A stretch of 64,000 nucleotides of DNA from an uncultured Anaerolineae bacterium (GCA_937995825.1 CALKJO010000014.1:100412-164411), one strand, 5' to 3'. Shown: positions 1 through 9,542, numbered from the stretch's first letter. The notes: generated from the sequence alone by a model not told the origin. Translations and numbers: made by a program.

Positions 1-575
1 GTCGGCGTGACGACCGCGCGCGGCGGCGTCGGCGTGATCGTCCCGCCACCGAAGAGCGCCGTCGGCAGCGGGGTTCCAGCCGCGAGCAGCGTCTCGTCGG
101 GCGTCGGCGTCAGCGACGGGAGCGGCGTCGCGCTCGGCTGAAGGCGCAGCAGCGCCGCGCTGATCCACCCCTGCCGCCCATCGCTCATCAGGATGTTAAG
201 CCACGATCCATCGGCGTTCGTGCCGAGGACTTCAACGCGCGTCCCTGGGCGCAGCGCTTCAATCGTCCCAAAAGTGACGCCCGGACCTTCGCGGATGTTG
301 ACCGACTGCATCGACGCCACCACGCCCAGAATCGGCGGCGTTGGCGAGGGGGTGACGGTCTCGGTCGGCGTTGGCGCCACGGGGGTTAGCGATGGGGTGT
401 AAGTCTGCGTTGGGAGGGGCGTGCTGGTCGGAATCGGGGTGGCGGTGAAGCGCGGCGTGCTGCTGACGATGGGCGCAAGCGTCGCGGTAGGAGGGATCGG
501 CTCACTCCCGCTCTCCATCGCGTCGCACGCCGCCGCCGTCAGCAGTATCAAAGTCCAGATCCAACGGTTTCGCAT
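1..575 (-). CDS. SH3-domain lipoprotein, C-terminus outside window
   Basis: Reading leftwards from an ATG at 575, the frame stays open to the window edge, so the C-terminus is missing. The N-terminus is a lipoprotein signal (LILLTAAAC, lipobox Cys about residue 17). A Thr/Pro/Ser-rich linker of roughly 60 residues follows. Next comes one bacterial SH3 domain (about residues 90-150) with the typical VNIREGPG opening and a GWISAALL close, then a second Pro/Thr-rich stretch. SH3b domains usually bind cell-wall peptides, so an envelope-anchored role is likely; the exact function is unknown. It is divergent from the PIN-TRAM gene across a 274-base spacer in which I recognise no clear element beyond that gene's ribosome-binding site. 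Confidence 0.8.
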   Translation of the reverse strand, partial: MRNRWIWTLILLTAAACDAMESGSEPIPPTATLAPIVSSTPRFTATPIPTSTPLPTQTYTPSLTPVAPTPTETVTPSPTPPILGVVASMQSVNIREGPGVTFGTIEALRPGTRVEVLGTNADGSWLNILMSDGRQGWISAALLRLQPSATPLPSLTPTPDETLLAAGTPLPTALFGGGTITPTPPRAVVTP

Positions 576-849
576 TGATTTTCACACATTCAACAACCCA
601 CCTCTGCCGTTCAGGATAACAGCAAACGTCCGTCAGCGCAAAGCGCCCGCCGCCCTCAGATGCCATTCGTCCCGCCTGCGTTGACGCCCCAAACGGGGCA
701 TGTTACGATCCGCATCATCGTTATTGCTTCGGCAGCAGAGCGCGTCCATCTGATTCTGTCCTAGCGACTCCCGCTTCCCCGTTCTCGAAGCGCCGCTTTA
801 TTGGTGTCGCTGCCCGCTGAGTCATTGACGTGTCTCAGGAGGTTGAGCC

Positions 850-1935
850 ATGTCGCTCGATTTCATCTCGCGAATGCTGGGGATGGTCGTTTTCGCCATC
901 GTCGGCGCTCGCTTTGGTCTGTCCGCGTCTGGCGCGCTGTCGCTGCCGGATGTGGGCGCGTCCTTCATCTTCGGCTTGGTCGGGACACTGTTCGGGCTGA
1001 TCATGACGCCCTGGCTGACCGTCCGCCCGGTGCTGCTGGTGCTGCGCGCTGTCAACGCCATGAGCATCGAAAAGCTGCTGATCACCCTGCTCGGTTTAGC
1101 GGTCGGGCTGACGCTGGGGCTGCTGGCAGCCTATCCGCTGTCGCTGCTGCCGACCGAGCTTGGCACGCTCGCGCCGCCGATCACGTCCTTGGTGCTGGCG
1201 TATCTGCTCATGTCGATTTTCAATCGGCGCGCGGTCGAAATCTGGGGTGTGTTAGGGCGGCGTCCAATCGCCGGCAAAGCGCGCCCCGATCTGACAGGCA
1301 GCAGCGCTGAACGCCAGCTTCTGCTCGATACCAGCGTGCTGATCGATGGGCGCATCGTCGACATTGCCAAGACCGGCTTCATCGGCGGCACGCTGGTCGT
1401 CCCGCGCTTTGTCATCGCCGAGCTGCACCGCGTCGCCGACTCCTCCGACACGCAGCGGCGTGCGCGCGGCAAACGCGGCTTGATCAAGCTCAACGAGCTG
1501 CAGCGCGATGGCACGATGCCGTTCAAGATCATCGAGGAAGACGTGGAGGAGGAGCGCGAAGTCGACGACAAGCTGATCGCGCTGGCGATGCGCGTCGGCG
1601 CGCCGATCATCACGATTGATTTTCCGATGAACAAAGTCGCCACGGCTCAGGGCGTGACCGTGCTGAATATCAATGCCCTTGCCAACGCTGTCCGCTCGCT
1701 CTACATCCCTGGCGAGACCTTCGCCCTCCGCATCATCCAAGAAGGCAAAGAGAACAATCAAGGCATCGGCTATCTGGAAGATGGGACGATGGTGATCGTC
1801 GAGAATGGCAAGCCGTTCATGGATCGCACCATCTACGTCGAAGTGACTAAAGCGATCACCAAAGAGACCGGGCGCATCATCTTCGCCGTCCCAGAAGATC
1901 GGAGCCGACCGCGCCCTGCGGTCACCGTGGAGTGA
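850..1935 (+). CDS. Membrane PIN-TRAM domain protein (YacL-like)
   Basis: The 361-residue protein has about four N-terminal membrane segments (residues 5-120). A PIN nuclease domain follows, starting at LLDTSVLIDGRI near residue 157, with further acidic residues at VDDKLIALA and ITIDFPMN. A C-terminal TRAM-like RNA-binding domain (about 295-350, GKENNQGIGYLEDGTMV) completes it. This order matches the YacL family of membrane-bound PIN-TRAM proteins, thought to cleave or bind RNA at the membrane; the substrate is not established. A perfect AGGAGG lies 7 bases before the ATG, which fixes the start. It converges on the TPR gene with a 4-base gap. Confidence 0.9.
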   Translation: MSLDFISRMLGMVVFAIVGARFGLSASGALSLPDVGASFIFGLVGTLFGLIMTPWLTVRPVLLVLRAVNAMSIEKLLITLLGLAVGLTLGLLAAYPLSLLPTELGTLAPPITSLVLAYLLMSIFNRRAVEIWGVLGRRPIAGKARPDLTGSSAERQLLLDTSVLIDGRIVDIAKTGFIGGTLVVPRFVIAELHRVADSSDTQRRARGKRGLIKLNELQRDGTMPFKIIEEDVEEEREVDDKLIALAMRVGAPIITIDFPMNKVATAQGVTVLNINALANAVRSLYIPGETFALRIIQEGKENNQGIGYLEDGTMVIVENGKPFMDRTIYVEVTKAITKETGRIIFAVPEDRSRPRPAVTVE

Positions 1936-1939
1936 GCGC

Positions 1940-3118
1940 TCAGCGCAGCGCGCATCCCGGCGGGCCTTCGGGCGGATAGCTCCAAGTCTGCTGGACAGCG
2001 GCGCTGGCTGCCATGGCGCGGAACTCATTGTAGGTGGCGATCAGGCTGGCGCAGTCGCCCAAGATTTGCGCCGCCTGCCCCTGCAGATACCAGCATTCGA
2101 AGCGGCGCTCTGAGATCGGCACATTTTGCAGGACTTGCAGCGCCGCGCAGCGGTTGAGGTTGTCCCGCGCCGCTTCAAAGTCGCCTTGCAGGAAGAATTC
2201 GCGCCCCAGGTAATACCAGCCCTCCGCCCAAGACGGCGCGCGCTGCGTCACTTCGCCGCAGTAAGCGAGCGCGGCTTCGCGTTCGCGCATCATGCTCGAT
2301 AATTCGCACAGGCGCAGCCGCGCTTTGACGTTGTCAGGGCGGCGCGCCAGCACATCGAAGTAGGCGACGGTCGCGCCGTCCACGTCGCCGAGCTGGCGTG
2401 AATACAGCGCCCGTTCGAAATAGAGCGCTAGGATTCCCGGATTGTAGCGCAGCGCCTGATCGAGCAGGCGGATCGCCTCGCTGTATTCGCCCAGGTTGCC
2501 GCGGCTGAGCGCGAGCGCGCGCAGAACATCGACCGCGTCGCGCTCGCCCGCGGTCTGCGCTGCCTGCACGCTTTCGCGCAGCGCCGCCTCGTGCGCGCCC
2601 GCGCCGCCGTAAGCCAGCGCCAGCGCCGTGCGCGCCATGACATGACTCGGACTGCGCTCCAATGCCCGCTGCGCGATGTCGGCGGCGTCGCCATAGCGTC
2701 CGACCGCTTGCAGTGCCAGCGCGTGCGCTGCCAGCGCGTCCAGATCAGCCGGATGCCGCCGCGTCACTTCAGCGGCGATCTGAAGCGCTGACCCGCGGTC
2801 GATGGCGCGATCATATTCGGCGTAACTGCGGTAGATCAGCGCCCGCGTCAGCAAAAGCGCGCTCGTCCCCTCCGCTGGAGTGCCGCGCAAAAGCGCAATC
2901 GCGCCGTCTAGATCGCCCATATCGAAGGCGCGCTGCGCAGCAGCGGTAGGGCTCTCCGGCTGCGCGGCGGACGGCGGCTGCCAGCCGCGCTCGATCAGCC
3001 GCCATGCCAGCGCTCCAACGCCGATGACCACGCCTAACATGATCATCATCGAGACACAGCCGGAGCGCCGGCGGCGCGGACGGAAAGACAGGCGCGATGC
3101 AGAGCGGTTGATGCGCAT
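1940..3118 (-). CDS. Membrane-anchored TPR-repeat protein
   Basis: With the ATG at 3118 the product has 392 residues. It has a basic N-terminus, one membrane anchor (about residues 18-38, MIMLGVVIGVGALAW), then tandem tetratricopeptide repeats to the end. Repeat signatures include AFDMGDLDGAIALLRG, AVGRYGDAADIAQRALERSP and NLGEYSEAIRLLDQALRYNP. TPR arrays mediate protein-protein contacts; no partner can be named. In-frame starts further upstream (codon at 3217, ATG at 3145) would add a weakly supported extension. No strong Shine-Dalgarno decides between them. A hairpin at 3251-3273 separates it from the next minus-strand gene. Confidence 0.8.
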   Translation of the reverse strand: MRINRSASRLSFRPRRRRSGCVSMMIMLGVVIGVGALAWRLIERGWQPPSAAQPESPTAAAQRAFDMGDLDGAIALLRGTPAEGTSALLLTRALIYRSYAEYDRAIDRGSALQIAAEVTRRHPADLDALAAHALALQAVGRYGDAADIAQRALERSPSHVMARTALALAYGGAGAHEAALRESVQAAQTAGERDAVDVLRALALSRGNLGEYSEAIRLLDQALRYNPGILALYFERALYSRQLGDVDGATVAYFDVLARRPDNVKARLRLCELSSMMREREAALAYCGEVTQRAPSWAEGWYYLGREFFLQGDFEAARDNLNRCAALQVLQNVPISERRFECWYLQGQAAQILGDCASLIATYNEFRAMAASAAVQQTWSYPPEGPPGCALR

Positions 3119-3250
3119 GGAGACTCGCTTTCTATGCGGCGGCATCCCGGAATGGTCGGGTGAAAGAGCGCGTATTGCTAAAACTGAGTGTAACGCAGTT
3201 CGCGCCGCGCTGCACACGGAAAATGCCGAAAAATTTCAGATAGAATCGAC

Positions 3251-3273
3251 AAACCCGAGGGAAATCCCTCGGG
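3251..3273 (-). terminator. Intrinsic terminator after the secreted-protein gene
   Basis: A perfect 8-bp inverted repeat, CCCGAGGG and CCCTCGGG with a 4-base loop, lies at 3254-3273. On the minus strand it is followed by TTT at 3253-3251. It sits about 30 bases after the stop codon of the minus-strand gene ending at 3305. Confidence 0.7.
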
Positions 3274-3304
3274 TTGTCGGCAAACGGGTGCTGTCCGTCC
3301 GCGT

Positions 3305-4501
3305 TTACTTAGTCGTTCCAGTGGCTCCGCCGCCGCTGATCGGCGCAACCGCAAAGCTGCGATTCCACGATCCCCATTGGCTGGTCGTCACGCCGCTGCG
3401 CGCTGAGCCGGGATACTCGCTCTGCCCAGCCAGGATCGTCATCGCCAACAGCCCGCCGAGTTCGAAGGTGATCACGCCCGCGTGAACCGCCGCCGTGCAG
3501 ATGCTCGAATCGTCGGTGTAAACATTCGTCCCCCAGACGCTGGATGCAGCGCCGTTGGGCGGGCAGGAGAGGACGAAGACCGTCCCCGGTTCGCCGGGGA
3601 AAGCCGCGCGCGCAGTCGTCGTCCACTGGATCGCCTGCGCATCGACGCTGCTGCTCGGCTGATCGATCACAGCGACCGGCTCCGCCGTCCCAAAATGAAA
3701 CGCGGCGGTGTATGCGCCGCCGCTGCCGAATGCGCGAAAGAGGTAGTTCAAGTAGCCGTCCTCATCCGCCTCCAGCCCGACGACAGCCCAGGGCAGATCG
3801 ATATAGGCGTCGAAATCATCGCTGCTGACCGCGTTGATGGACGAACCGAGCAGCGAAACAGTACTGCCGTAGCAGCCTGCGCGACCGCTGTCATCGCAGG
3901 TGAGCGCGCCATCGCCAAAATCGAACACCACCAGCTCAGCATCGACCACATCCAGCACCGGATCGATGCGATCATCCGCGCCGATCATGTAGGTGGTGAT
4001 CGTGGTCGCGGATGGGGTCATGAACGGAGTCACGTAGAGGCTGAAGATGTCGCCGCCATTTTGCTCGCTGCCGCTGATCGACAGCCCTTCGATGACCAGC
4101 AGGCTGTCGCCATAGGCATCGGCGAAGCCAGCGATATAGAAGACCGCATTGACCGCCTCATTCTTGAAGCTCAGCACCGCCTGTGCATTGAGCGGCGACG
4201 GCGTCATCGTGCCGGTCGTCGGCAGCGTCACTGCGTAGGCTGCCGCGCTCTGGCTGTCATCGACGCAGGCATATTCTTCGCCCGTGTCCTCATCCACAAC
4301 CGCCAGCTTGGGATCGAAGCCGTTCAATCCCAGCGCTGTTACGGTGTAAGCACTGGGTTCCAGCTTACCATAGAGGGTGACCGCATTGGTGAAGGTTGTC
4401 CCATCGGCACAAACGTACTGAGAAGCCTGCGCCAACGCCGTCACCACTGCGCTCAGGAGCAGCGTCAGCGCGGTTAGGCGCACAATCAACCACAGTTTCA
4501 T
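3305..4501 (-). CDS. Secreted protein of unknown function
   Basis: The 398-residue protein starts with a clear signal peptide (LTALTLLLSAVVTALAQA, cleavage near residue 26). It has no lipobox and no later membrane segment. The mature part is acidic and beta-rich in appearance, with paired cysteines (YVCADG, YACVDD, ALTCDDSGRAGCYG, CPPNG) that could form disulfides after export. I do not recognise a domain. The region resembles secreted repeat proteins in composition only. It is divergently oriented from the Ser/Thr kinase gene and ends in a good hairpin terminator. Confidence 0.7.
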   Translation of the reverse strand: MKLWLIVRLTALTLLLSAVVTALAQASQYVCADGTTFTNAVTLYGKLEPSAYTVTALGLNGFDPKLAVVDEDTGEEYACVDDSQSAAAYAVTLPTTGTMTPSPLNAQAVLSFKNEAVNAVFYIAGFADAYGDSLLVIEGLSISGSEQNGGDIFSLYVTPFMTPSATTITTYMIGADDRIDPVLDVVDAELVVFDFGDGALTCDDSGRAGCYGSTVSLLGSSINAVSSDDFDAYIDLPWAVVGLEADEDGYLNYLFRAFGSGGAYTAAFHFGTAEPVAVIDQPSSSVDAQAIQWTTTARAAFPGEPGTVFVLSCPPNGAASSVWGTNVYTDDSSICTAAVHAGVITFELGGLLAMTILAGQSEYPGSARSGVTTSQWGSWNRSFAVAPISGGGATGTTK

Positions 4502-4623
4502 TCTTCATTCCCTTTCCGGGTGCATTCAACCAAATTCCATTATTGATCGGCAGTGCAAATGCCGCTGTCCAATGACATATGACATATAATGAACGCAGAG
4601 TCCGAATCATGGAGAGCAGGATC

Positions 4624-6093
4624 ATGCTGGAGCCGGGCAGCGAATTCGGTCATTATCGCATCATCGAGCATATCGGTCGCGGGGGGATGGCGGATGTGTG
4701 GTCAGCGCGCGACGTGCAGTTGAATCGAACAGTGGCGATCAAAACGATTGCGCCCGATTTGAGCTTGCCGAACGCTAATCCCGTGCGGCTGTTTGAGGGC
4801 GAAGCGAAGACGATTGCCGCGCTGGAACACCCGCACATTCTGCCGATCTACGATTTTGGGAGTTATCAAGGGCAGCTGTACATCGTCATGCGCTATGTCT
4901 CCGGCGGATCGCTGGAGGGCGCGCTTGAAGACGGCGCGCTGCCAGTGGATGAAGTGCTGCGCTTGGCGCGGATGATCGGCGAAGCGCTGTCCTATGCCCA
5001 TGCCAACAACGTCATCCATCTGGATTTGAAGCCGTCCAACATCCTGATGGACAGCTACCGCTCGCCCTACTTGGCGGATTTCGGGCTGGCGACGCTGGTC
5101 GGACCGGAAGGCAAGGCGAAAAATCCCGGCAGCGGCACGCTGCTCTACATGGCTCCTGAGCAGATGATCAGCGCCGAACTCGATCACCATGCCGACATCT
5201 ACAGCTACACGATCCTGCTCTTTCACCTGATCACGGGGTATCTGCCGTTTGACGCGGCACAGCCGCTGGCGCTCAAGCAGCTTCAAGGCGGCGCGGAGAT
5301 TCCCAATCCGCAGAGCCTGCGCCCGACTCTGCCGATGGCGCTGCACGATGTGATGCGCGCCGGCACGGCAGTGAAGATCGAAGAGCGGACGCCGACGATC
5401 ATGGGCGTGTACGAAGGCTTCGAGGCGGCGCTGCGGCACACCGTCGCGCTGAACGCAGCGCCCCGCCCTGCTTCCCGCAGCGTCGATCGGACAACGGCGG
5501 TCGGCGGCGATCTGGCGATGCTGGTCGTCCCCCCGACAAGTGAGGATGATCTCGGTGTGCTGCCGCGGACGCCCTCCTCGGTGCTGCGGTCGGACGTGCT
5601 AACAGCGCAGGCTGGATCAGAAGCGCGGGCGCGGCGCGAAGCCCAGGACATCTACACGCGGGCGCGGCGCGCCTGGGCGCGCGGTCAGGGGCGCTTTCTG
5701 CTCGGCGTGACCCATTTCATGCTGATCAACGACTTCTACGCCGAGGCGGAGCTGCACATGCTCGAACTGGACGACGCTGGGATGCAGATGCTGCTGCGCG
5801 GCGCGATTGAGTACGACTATCAGATCGATTTTTGGTGGGCAAAGCTCGACGAGACCAACCGCCGCTGGGTTGCGCTGCACGCGCTTCAGAGCCAAAACGC
5901 GGCGGCGCGTGTCCGCGCGCTGCGGCTGCTGGAGCATCTGATGGATGACGACCCGCCGCAGATTCCCAAGCAGGTTGCGCAGGCGCTGGCGCAGGAACGC
6001 AGCCGCGACGCGAAGCTGGCGGCGCTGTGCGTGCTGGAGGCGCACGCCCGCCGCGCGCATCAGCGCGCCGCGAAAACCGCACCGCCGGCATAG
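4624..6093 (+). CDS. Ser/Thr protein kinase, non-RD type
   Basis: A Hanks-type kinase fills about residues 8-270. It has a Gly loop IGRGGMADVW, an ATP-binding Lys in VAIKTI (about residue 39), the catalytic loop VIHLDLKPSN (about 132), LADFGLA and the APEQ motif. The usual HRD is HLD here, so it lacks the arginine that makes kinases dependent on activation-loop phosphorylation. The C-terminal 200 residues are helical, HEAT-like, with no membrane segment, unlike PknB-type receptors. Start: GGAGAG stands 9 bases before the ATG at 4624. In-frame ATGs at 4579 and 4609 are also possible, but a TATAAT at 4585-4590 would place transcription start after 4579. It is the first gene of an apparent three-gene operon. 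Confidence 0.9.
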   Translation: MLEPGSEFGHYRIIEHIGRGGMADVWSARDVQLNRTVAIKTIAPDLSLPNANPVRLFEGEAKTIAALEHPHILPIYDFGSYQGQLYIVMRYVSGGSLEGALEDGALPVDEVLRLARMIGEALSYAHANNVIHLDLKPSNILMDSYRSPYLADFGLATLVGPEGKAKNPGSGTLLYMAPEQMISAELDHHADIYSYTILLFHLITGYLPFDAAQPLALKQLQGGAEIPNPQSLRPTLPMALHDVMRAGTAVKIEERTPTIMGVYEGFEAALRHTVALNAAPRPASRSVDRTTAVGGDLAMLVVPPTSEDDLGVLPRTPSSVLRSDVLTAQAGSEARARREAQDIYTRARRAWARGQGRFLLGVTHFMLINDFYAEAELHMLELDDAGMQMLLRGAIEYDYQIDFWWAKLDETNRRWVALHALQSQNAAARVRALRLLEHLMDDDPPQIPKQVAQALAQERSRDAKLAALCVLEAHARRAHQRAAKTAPPA

Positions 6094-6114
6094 TCATAGG
6101 GAGCGAAACGAGGC

Positions 6115-7413
6115 ATGAGCGAACCGAAAATTTCCCGACCCGATAATGATCTCGATGATATGGAGACCGCGCCGCTGTCTGAGATCGACGCGCACCTGCT
6201 CTCCAAGCCGACGCCGGACGACGCAGAGGAGGACGACGCGCTGCGCACCGCGCCGCTGTTGGCATTTGACAGCGCCACATTTGACAGCGACGCCTTCGCG
6301 ATGCCGATCATTGCGCCGAGCAAGCCGCACAGTCAGCCTGCGGCGGAGGACATCATCCCAGCGCGGACGCTGGCGCCGCCGAGCGCGATCGCGCCGGAAA
6401 CGCCCCCACACGCGGAGCTGACCGAACCCGCGCTGTCTCAGCGGGCGGCTGCGCTCGCTCACTGGCTGGCGCGGGCGCGGCGGCAGCTCACAATCCAGTT
6501 CAGCCCGAGTCGCGATGTCCGCTGGATGCCTGTCGTCTACTCGCCGGACATCGATAAGCTGCTGGCAGACATGGCGCTCGACGACGGTGATGAAGAAGTC
6601 GCAGATCGGGCGGCGCGCAGCATCGGGCGCATTCGCAGCCAGGCGGCGGTGCTGGCGATTGCCGATAAGCAGCGACAGGGCGATCTGCGCGCGCTGCGCG
6701 CCTTGGCGATCATCCGCGACGAGGTGGCGTCGCTGCCAGCCGGAGTCAGCAGTCAGGCGCGGCTCTATGCGTGGCTGGCGAACACGCTGCGGCGCTTGGG
6801 CGAAAATTCGCCCCGGTCGATGTGGCGCTTCATCTTTGCAGCGCTCGGCGCGGCGCTCGCGTTCGGCGCGTATACCTGGGGCAACCTGCCCGGCTTTTCG
6901 ATCTTCGAGCCGGATCGCTGGAGCATGGGCGTATCCATCGGCTTGACGATGGGCGTGCTGATGGGCTTTCGGACGCTGCTGGCGGGCGAGCTGCCGGCGC
7001 GCCTGCGCGGCTTCTTCCCGTGGTGGGGCGTGCTGGGCTGGGCGCTGATCGCCGGCGTTCTCGTAGTCGGTTTCACCTGGGCGGCGTTCGCCTGGCTGTT
7101 TCTGAAGTATCCGGTGGAGGAATGGACTCCGATCTTGGCGGCGGGACTTGGCGGCGCGCTTGGGATCGGGCTGGCGTCGCTGTTCAGACTGCCGGGCTGG
7201 CTATCGGCGCTGGTGGACGGCGTAAGCATCTGGCTTCCGCTGTATTTCGCCTGGGAGAACAACTGGAATGCGGGTGAGGCAGGCGTGATCTATTTCCGGC
7301 AGTTCGAAGGTGTATTCAACGAGCTGATCCCGATGGTGGCGCTGATGGTGATCGGAGCCTGGGCATCGGCGCTCTGGCGCGATCTGAACGCGCTGCGGAC
7401 GCGCGCGCTGTAG
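6115..7413 (+). CDS. Multi-pass membrane protein with helical-repeat cytoplasmic part
   Basis: The 432-residue protein begins with an acidic, Asp/Glu/Pro-rich, probably disordered segment (about 1-130). A short HEAT-like helical stretch follows (DEEVADRAARSIGRIRSQAAV, about 155-215; the first 20 residues quoted in part). Then come five or six membrane helices (about 235-420) with FIFAALGAALAFGAYTWG and GVLGWALIAGVLVVGF. The RBS GGGAG lies upstream. It is 21 bases downstream of the kinase and 20 bases upstream of a lipoprotein gene. It may therefore be a kinase partner or substrate; this is inference from position only. Confidence 0.7.
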   Translation: MSEPKISRPDNDLDDMETAPLSEIDAHLLSKPTPDDAEEDDALRTAPLLAFDSATFDSDAFAMPIIAPSKPHSQPAAEDIIPARTLAPPSAIAPETPPHAELTEPALSQRAAALAHWLARARRQLTIQFSPSRDVRWMPVVYSPDIDKLLADMALDDGDEEVADRAARSIGRIRSQAAVLAIADKQRQGDLRALRALAIIRDEVASLPAGVSSQARLYAWLANTLRRLGENSPRSMWRFIFAALGAALAFGAYTWGNLPGFSIFEPDRWSMGVSIGLTMGVLMGFRTLLAGELPARLRGFFPWWGVLGWALIAGVLVVGFTWAAFAWLFLKYPVEEWTPILAAGLGGALGIGLASLFRLPGWLSALVDGVSIWLPLYFAWENNWNAGEAGVIYFRQFEGVFNELIPMVALMVIGAWASALWRDLNALRTRAL

Positions 7414-7433
7414 CTGGTGCAGTGGGGTAAGTG

Positions 7434-8435
7434 ATGGCACGACGATTTTCAGTGCTGATCGCGAGTCTGCTGCTGATGCTGGTCGGCTGCGCGCCATCGG
7501 CGGCGATCATCGTCCCCACAGCGCGCCCGACTCTGACGCCAACTCCGACGCTTACGCCGTCGCTCACGCCGGATTTCGAGACCGCGCTGCTGAACTCCCC
7601 GACTCCGCCGCCACCGCGCCCAGACACTGGCGGACCCAGCCCGACGCCATTATTCGGACCCACCGCCACGCCCGGCGGCGCAACCGGGACGCCGCGCCCG
7701 CTCGATCCCAACGCCCCGCGCATCGAATTTTTCACCACCAATGTGCTGGCGGTTGTGCCGGGCGAGCCGGTGACGCTCTTTTGGTCAACGCGGCGCACCA
7801 CCAGCGCCGTCATCTACCAGATGGAGCGCGGACTGCGCAGCCGCCTGTGGAATGTCGGTCCTGATGGCAGCCTGCAAGTGCCGACGCGCGCGCGTGACCG
7901 CGGGACGCTGGAGTTTGTGCTGAGCGTCGGCGATGGGGCGCAGCGCATCGAGCAGACGCTCTCCGTTCCGCTGGCATGTCCCGAGGTCTGGTTTTTCCAG
8001 CCGCCGGCGGAAGCCTGCCCAGATCGCCCCGCCATGGAGACGCGCTTGATCGAACAGCCCTTCGAGCGCGGTCGGCTGGTGTATGTGGCGTCGCTCAACA
8101 GCCTGTATGCGCTCTTCAATGATGGCACGTCGCCCGCCTGGATCGCCTTCCCCAATCGCTATGATCCGGCGGTGCATCCCGAATTCGAGCCGAGCTTCAA
8201 TCCCCCCGCTGGCTTCTATCAGCCGGTGCGCGTGCTGGGCTTTTTATGGCGCGGCAACGACACGGCGCGCAGCCGCTTAGGGCTGGCGATCCAGCCGGAA
8301 TTCAGCTTCGATGGCTTCGTCCAGACTGCGACCGATGAGCGCGGGGCGGCGACTCTGTATCTCAGCAGCGCCAATGGCGCGGTCTTACAGCTTGCGCCGG
8401 AAGGGGCAGCATGGGGGATCATCCGCCCGCGCTGA
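7434..8435 (+). CDS. Lipoprotein with Thr/Pro linker
   Basis: The product is 333 residues from the ATG at 7434; a GTG one codon earlier is also open. The signal is lipoprotein-type (SLLLMLVGCAPS). A Thr/Pro-rich linker (TPTPTLTPSLTP and similar) runs to about residue 95. The rest is a globular extracytoplasmic domain of unknown fold containing an Ig-like start (PGEPVTLFWSTRRTTSA). It probably sits on the outer face of the cytoplasmic membrane as the third member of the kinase operon. The function is unknown. Confidence 0.75.
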   Translation: MARRFSVLIASLLLMLVGCAPSAAIIVPTARPTLTPTPTLTPSLTPDFETALLNSPTPPPPRPDTGGPSPTPLFGPTATPGGATGTPRPLDPNAPRIEFFTTNVLAVVPGEPVTLFWSTRRTTSAVIYQMERGLRSRLWNVGPDGSLQVPTRARDRGTLEFVLSVGDGAQRIEQTLSVPLACPEVWFFQPPAEACPDRPAMETRLIEQPFERGRLVYVASLNSLYALFNDGTSPAWIAFPNRYDPAVHPEFEPSFNPPAGFYQPVRVLGFLWRGNDTARSRLGLAIQPEFSFDGFVQTATDERGAATLYLSSANGAVLQLAPEGAAWGIIRPR

Positions 8436-8464
8436 GTCCGTCCTTTGAGCCGACCAGATCGCCC

Positions 8465-9493
8465 TCATACCACCCGATTGAGGGGCGCTTCGCCGCGCAG
8501 ATGGCGGATGATGTTCAGATAGTCGTCGGCGCGCCCTCGATCAGTGGTGGACGCCGAAAAGCCGCCGGCGGCAATGTGCGGCGTCAGCACGATGTTGCCG
8601 CCCTGGCGCATCAGCAGCCGCAGCGGATTGTCCGCTTGGAGCGGCTCGTACTCATACGTGTCCAGCGCCGCGCCGCCGAGCTTGCCGGAGCGCACCGCGC
8701 CCGCCAGCGCCGCTTCATCGATCACGCTGCCGCTGCCTGCGCTGACCAGATATGCGCCGTCCCGCATGTTGGCGAACACGGCGGCATTCAGCGAGGTGTC
8801 TGTTTCGGGAGAGTAGGGCAGCAGATTGACCAGATAATCGCTCGCCGCGATCAGGCTGCCGGAGTCGGCGTAGGTGATGGCGAGTTCGCGCTCGACGGCT
8901 TCGGGCAGACGCCGCCGCTTGTTATACAGCACGGTGCAGCCCCATCCGCGCAGCCGGCGCGCCAGCTCCGCGCCGATCTCACCAAAGCCGAGGATGCCGA
9001 CCGTGCGCTCATACAGCTGACCGATCCCTGTCCGCCCTGACCAATTGTAGGCGAAGGTATCCTCATCGGTGCGGCGCGACTCGCGCCAGTCCGGGCTGGC
9101 TTGGTCGATGATGCGCTGCGCTTCGTTCAGGCGCTTTGCCAGCGCCAGCAGCTGCATGATCACATGTTCAGCGACCCGAATCACGCCCGCATCGGGCTGA
9201 CAACAGACGATCACGCCCGCTTTTTTTGCCGCGTCCAGATCGATGTCATGCGCCATGCTGCCGAGGCGCAGGATCAATTTGAGTTCGGGCATTCGCGCGA
9301 TCATATGCGCCGTGATCGCGCCGGCGCGCTCCGAGATCAGATAGACTGTGCCGGGCAGATGCGCCTCAAGCGTCTCTGCGTCCGGCTGGCGCAGCATCGT
9401 GATCGCCAGTTCGGGCGGCGCAGCCGCCAGCGCGCGTTCCTGATGGAATGCCCCGCGCTCGGTGATATACAGCGTCTTGTAGGGTGGAGTCAT
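8465..9493 (-). CDS. D-isomer-specific 2-hydroxyacid dehydrogenase family
   Basis: The 342-residue protein has the family layout: an N-terminal substrate domain, then a Rossmann NAD-binding domain (about 105-300) with GILGFGEIGAELARRL near residue 165. The catalytic Arg/Glu/His region is LVSAGSGSVIDEAAL, then NIVLTPHIAAGG. Such enzymes oxidise or reduce 2-hydroxyacids such as phosphoglycerate, glyoxylate or lactate; the substrate cannot be told from sequence. The RBS GAGGTGA precedes the ATG. Length is normal for a GyaR/SerA-type core without an ACT domain. It stands alone, convergent with the lipoprotein gene and divergent from the F420 oxidoreductase. Confidence 0.88.
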   Translation of the reverse strand: MTPPYKTLYITERGAFHQERALAAAPPELAITMLRQPDAETLEAHLPGTVYLISERAGAITAHMIARMPELKLILRLGSMAHDIDLDAAKKAGVIVCCQPDAGVIRVAEHVIMQLLALAKRLNEAQRIIDQASPDWRESRRTDEDTFAYNWSGRTGIGQLYERTVGILGFGEIGAELARRLRGWGCTVLYNKRRRLPEAVERELAITYADSGSLIAASDYLVNLLPYSPETDTSLNAAVFANMRDGAYLVSAGSGSVIDEAALAGAVRSGKLGGAALDTYEYEPLQADNPLRLLMRQGGNIVLTPHIAAGGFSASTTDRGRADDYLNIIRHLRGEAPLNRVV

Positions 9494-9512
9494 GGAGTCA
9501 CCTCAGACGCTG

Positions 9513-9542
9513 AGTATACACAACCTGACCGGTGAAACTCAA
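9513..9542 (-). promoter_or_regulatory. Candidate sigma-70 promoter of the hydroxyacid dehydrogenase
   Basis: On the minus strand TTGAGT (9542-9537), an 18-base spacer and TATACT (9518-9513) lie just upstream of the start codon at 9493. The transcript would have a leader of roughly a dozen bases carrying the GAGGTGA ribosome-binding site. Confidence 0.5.
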
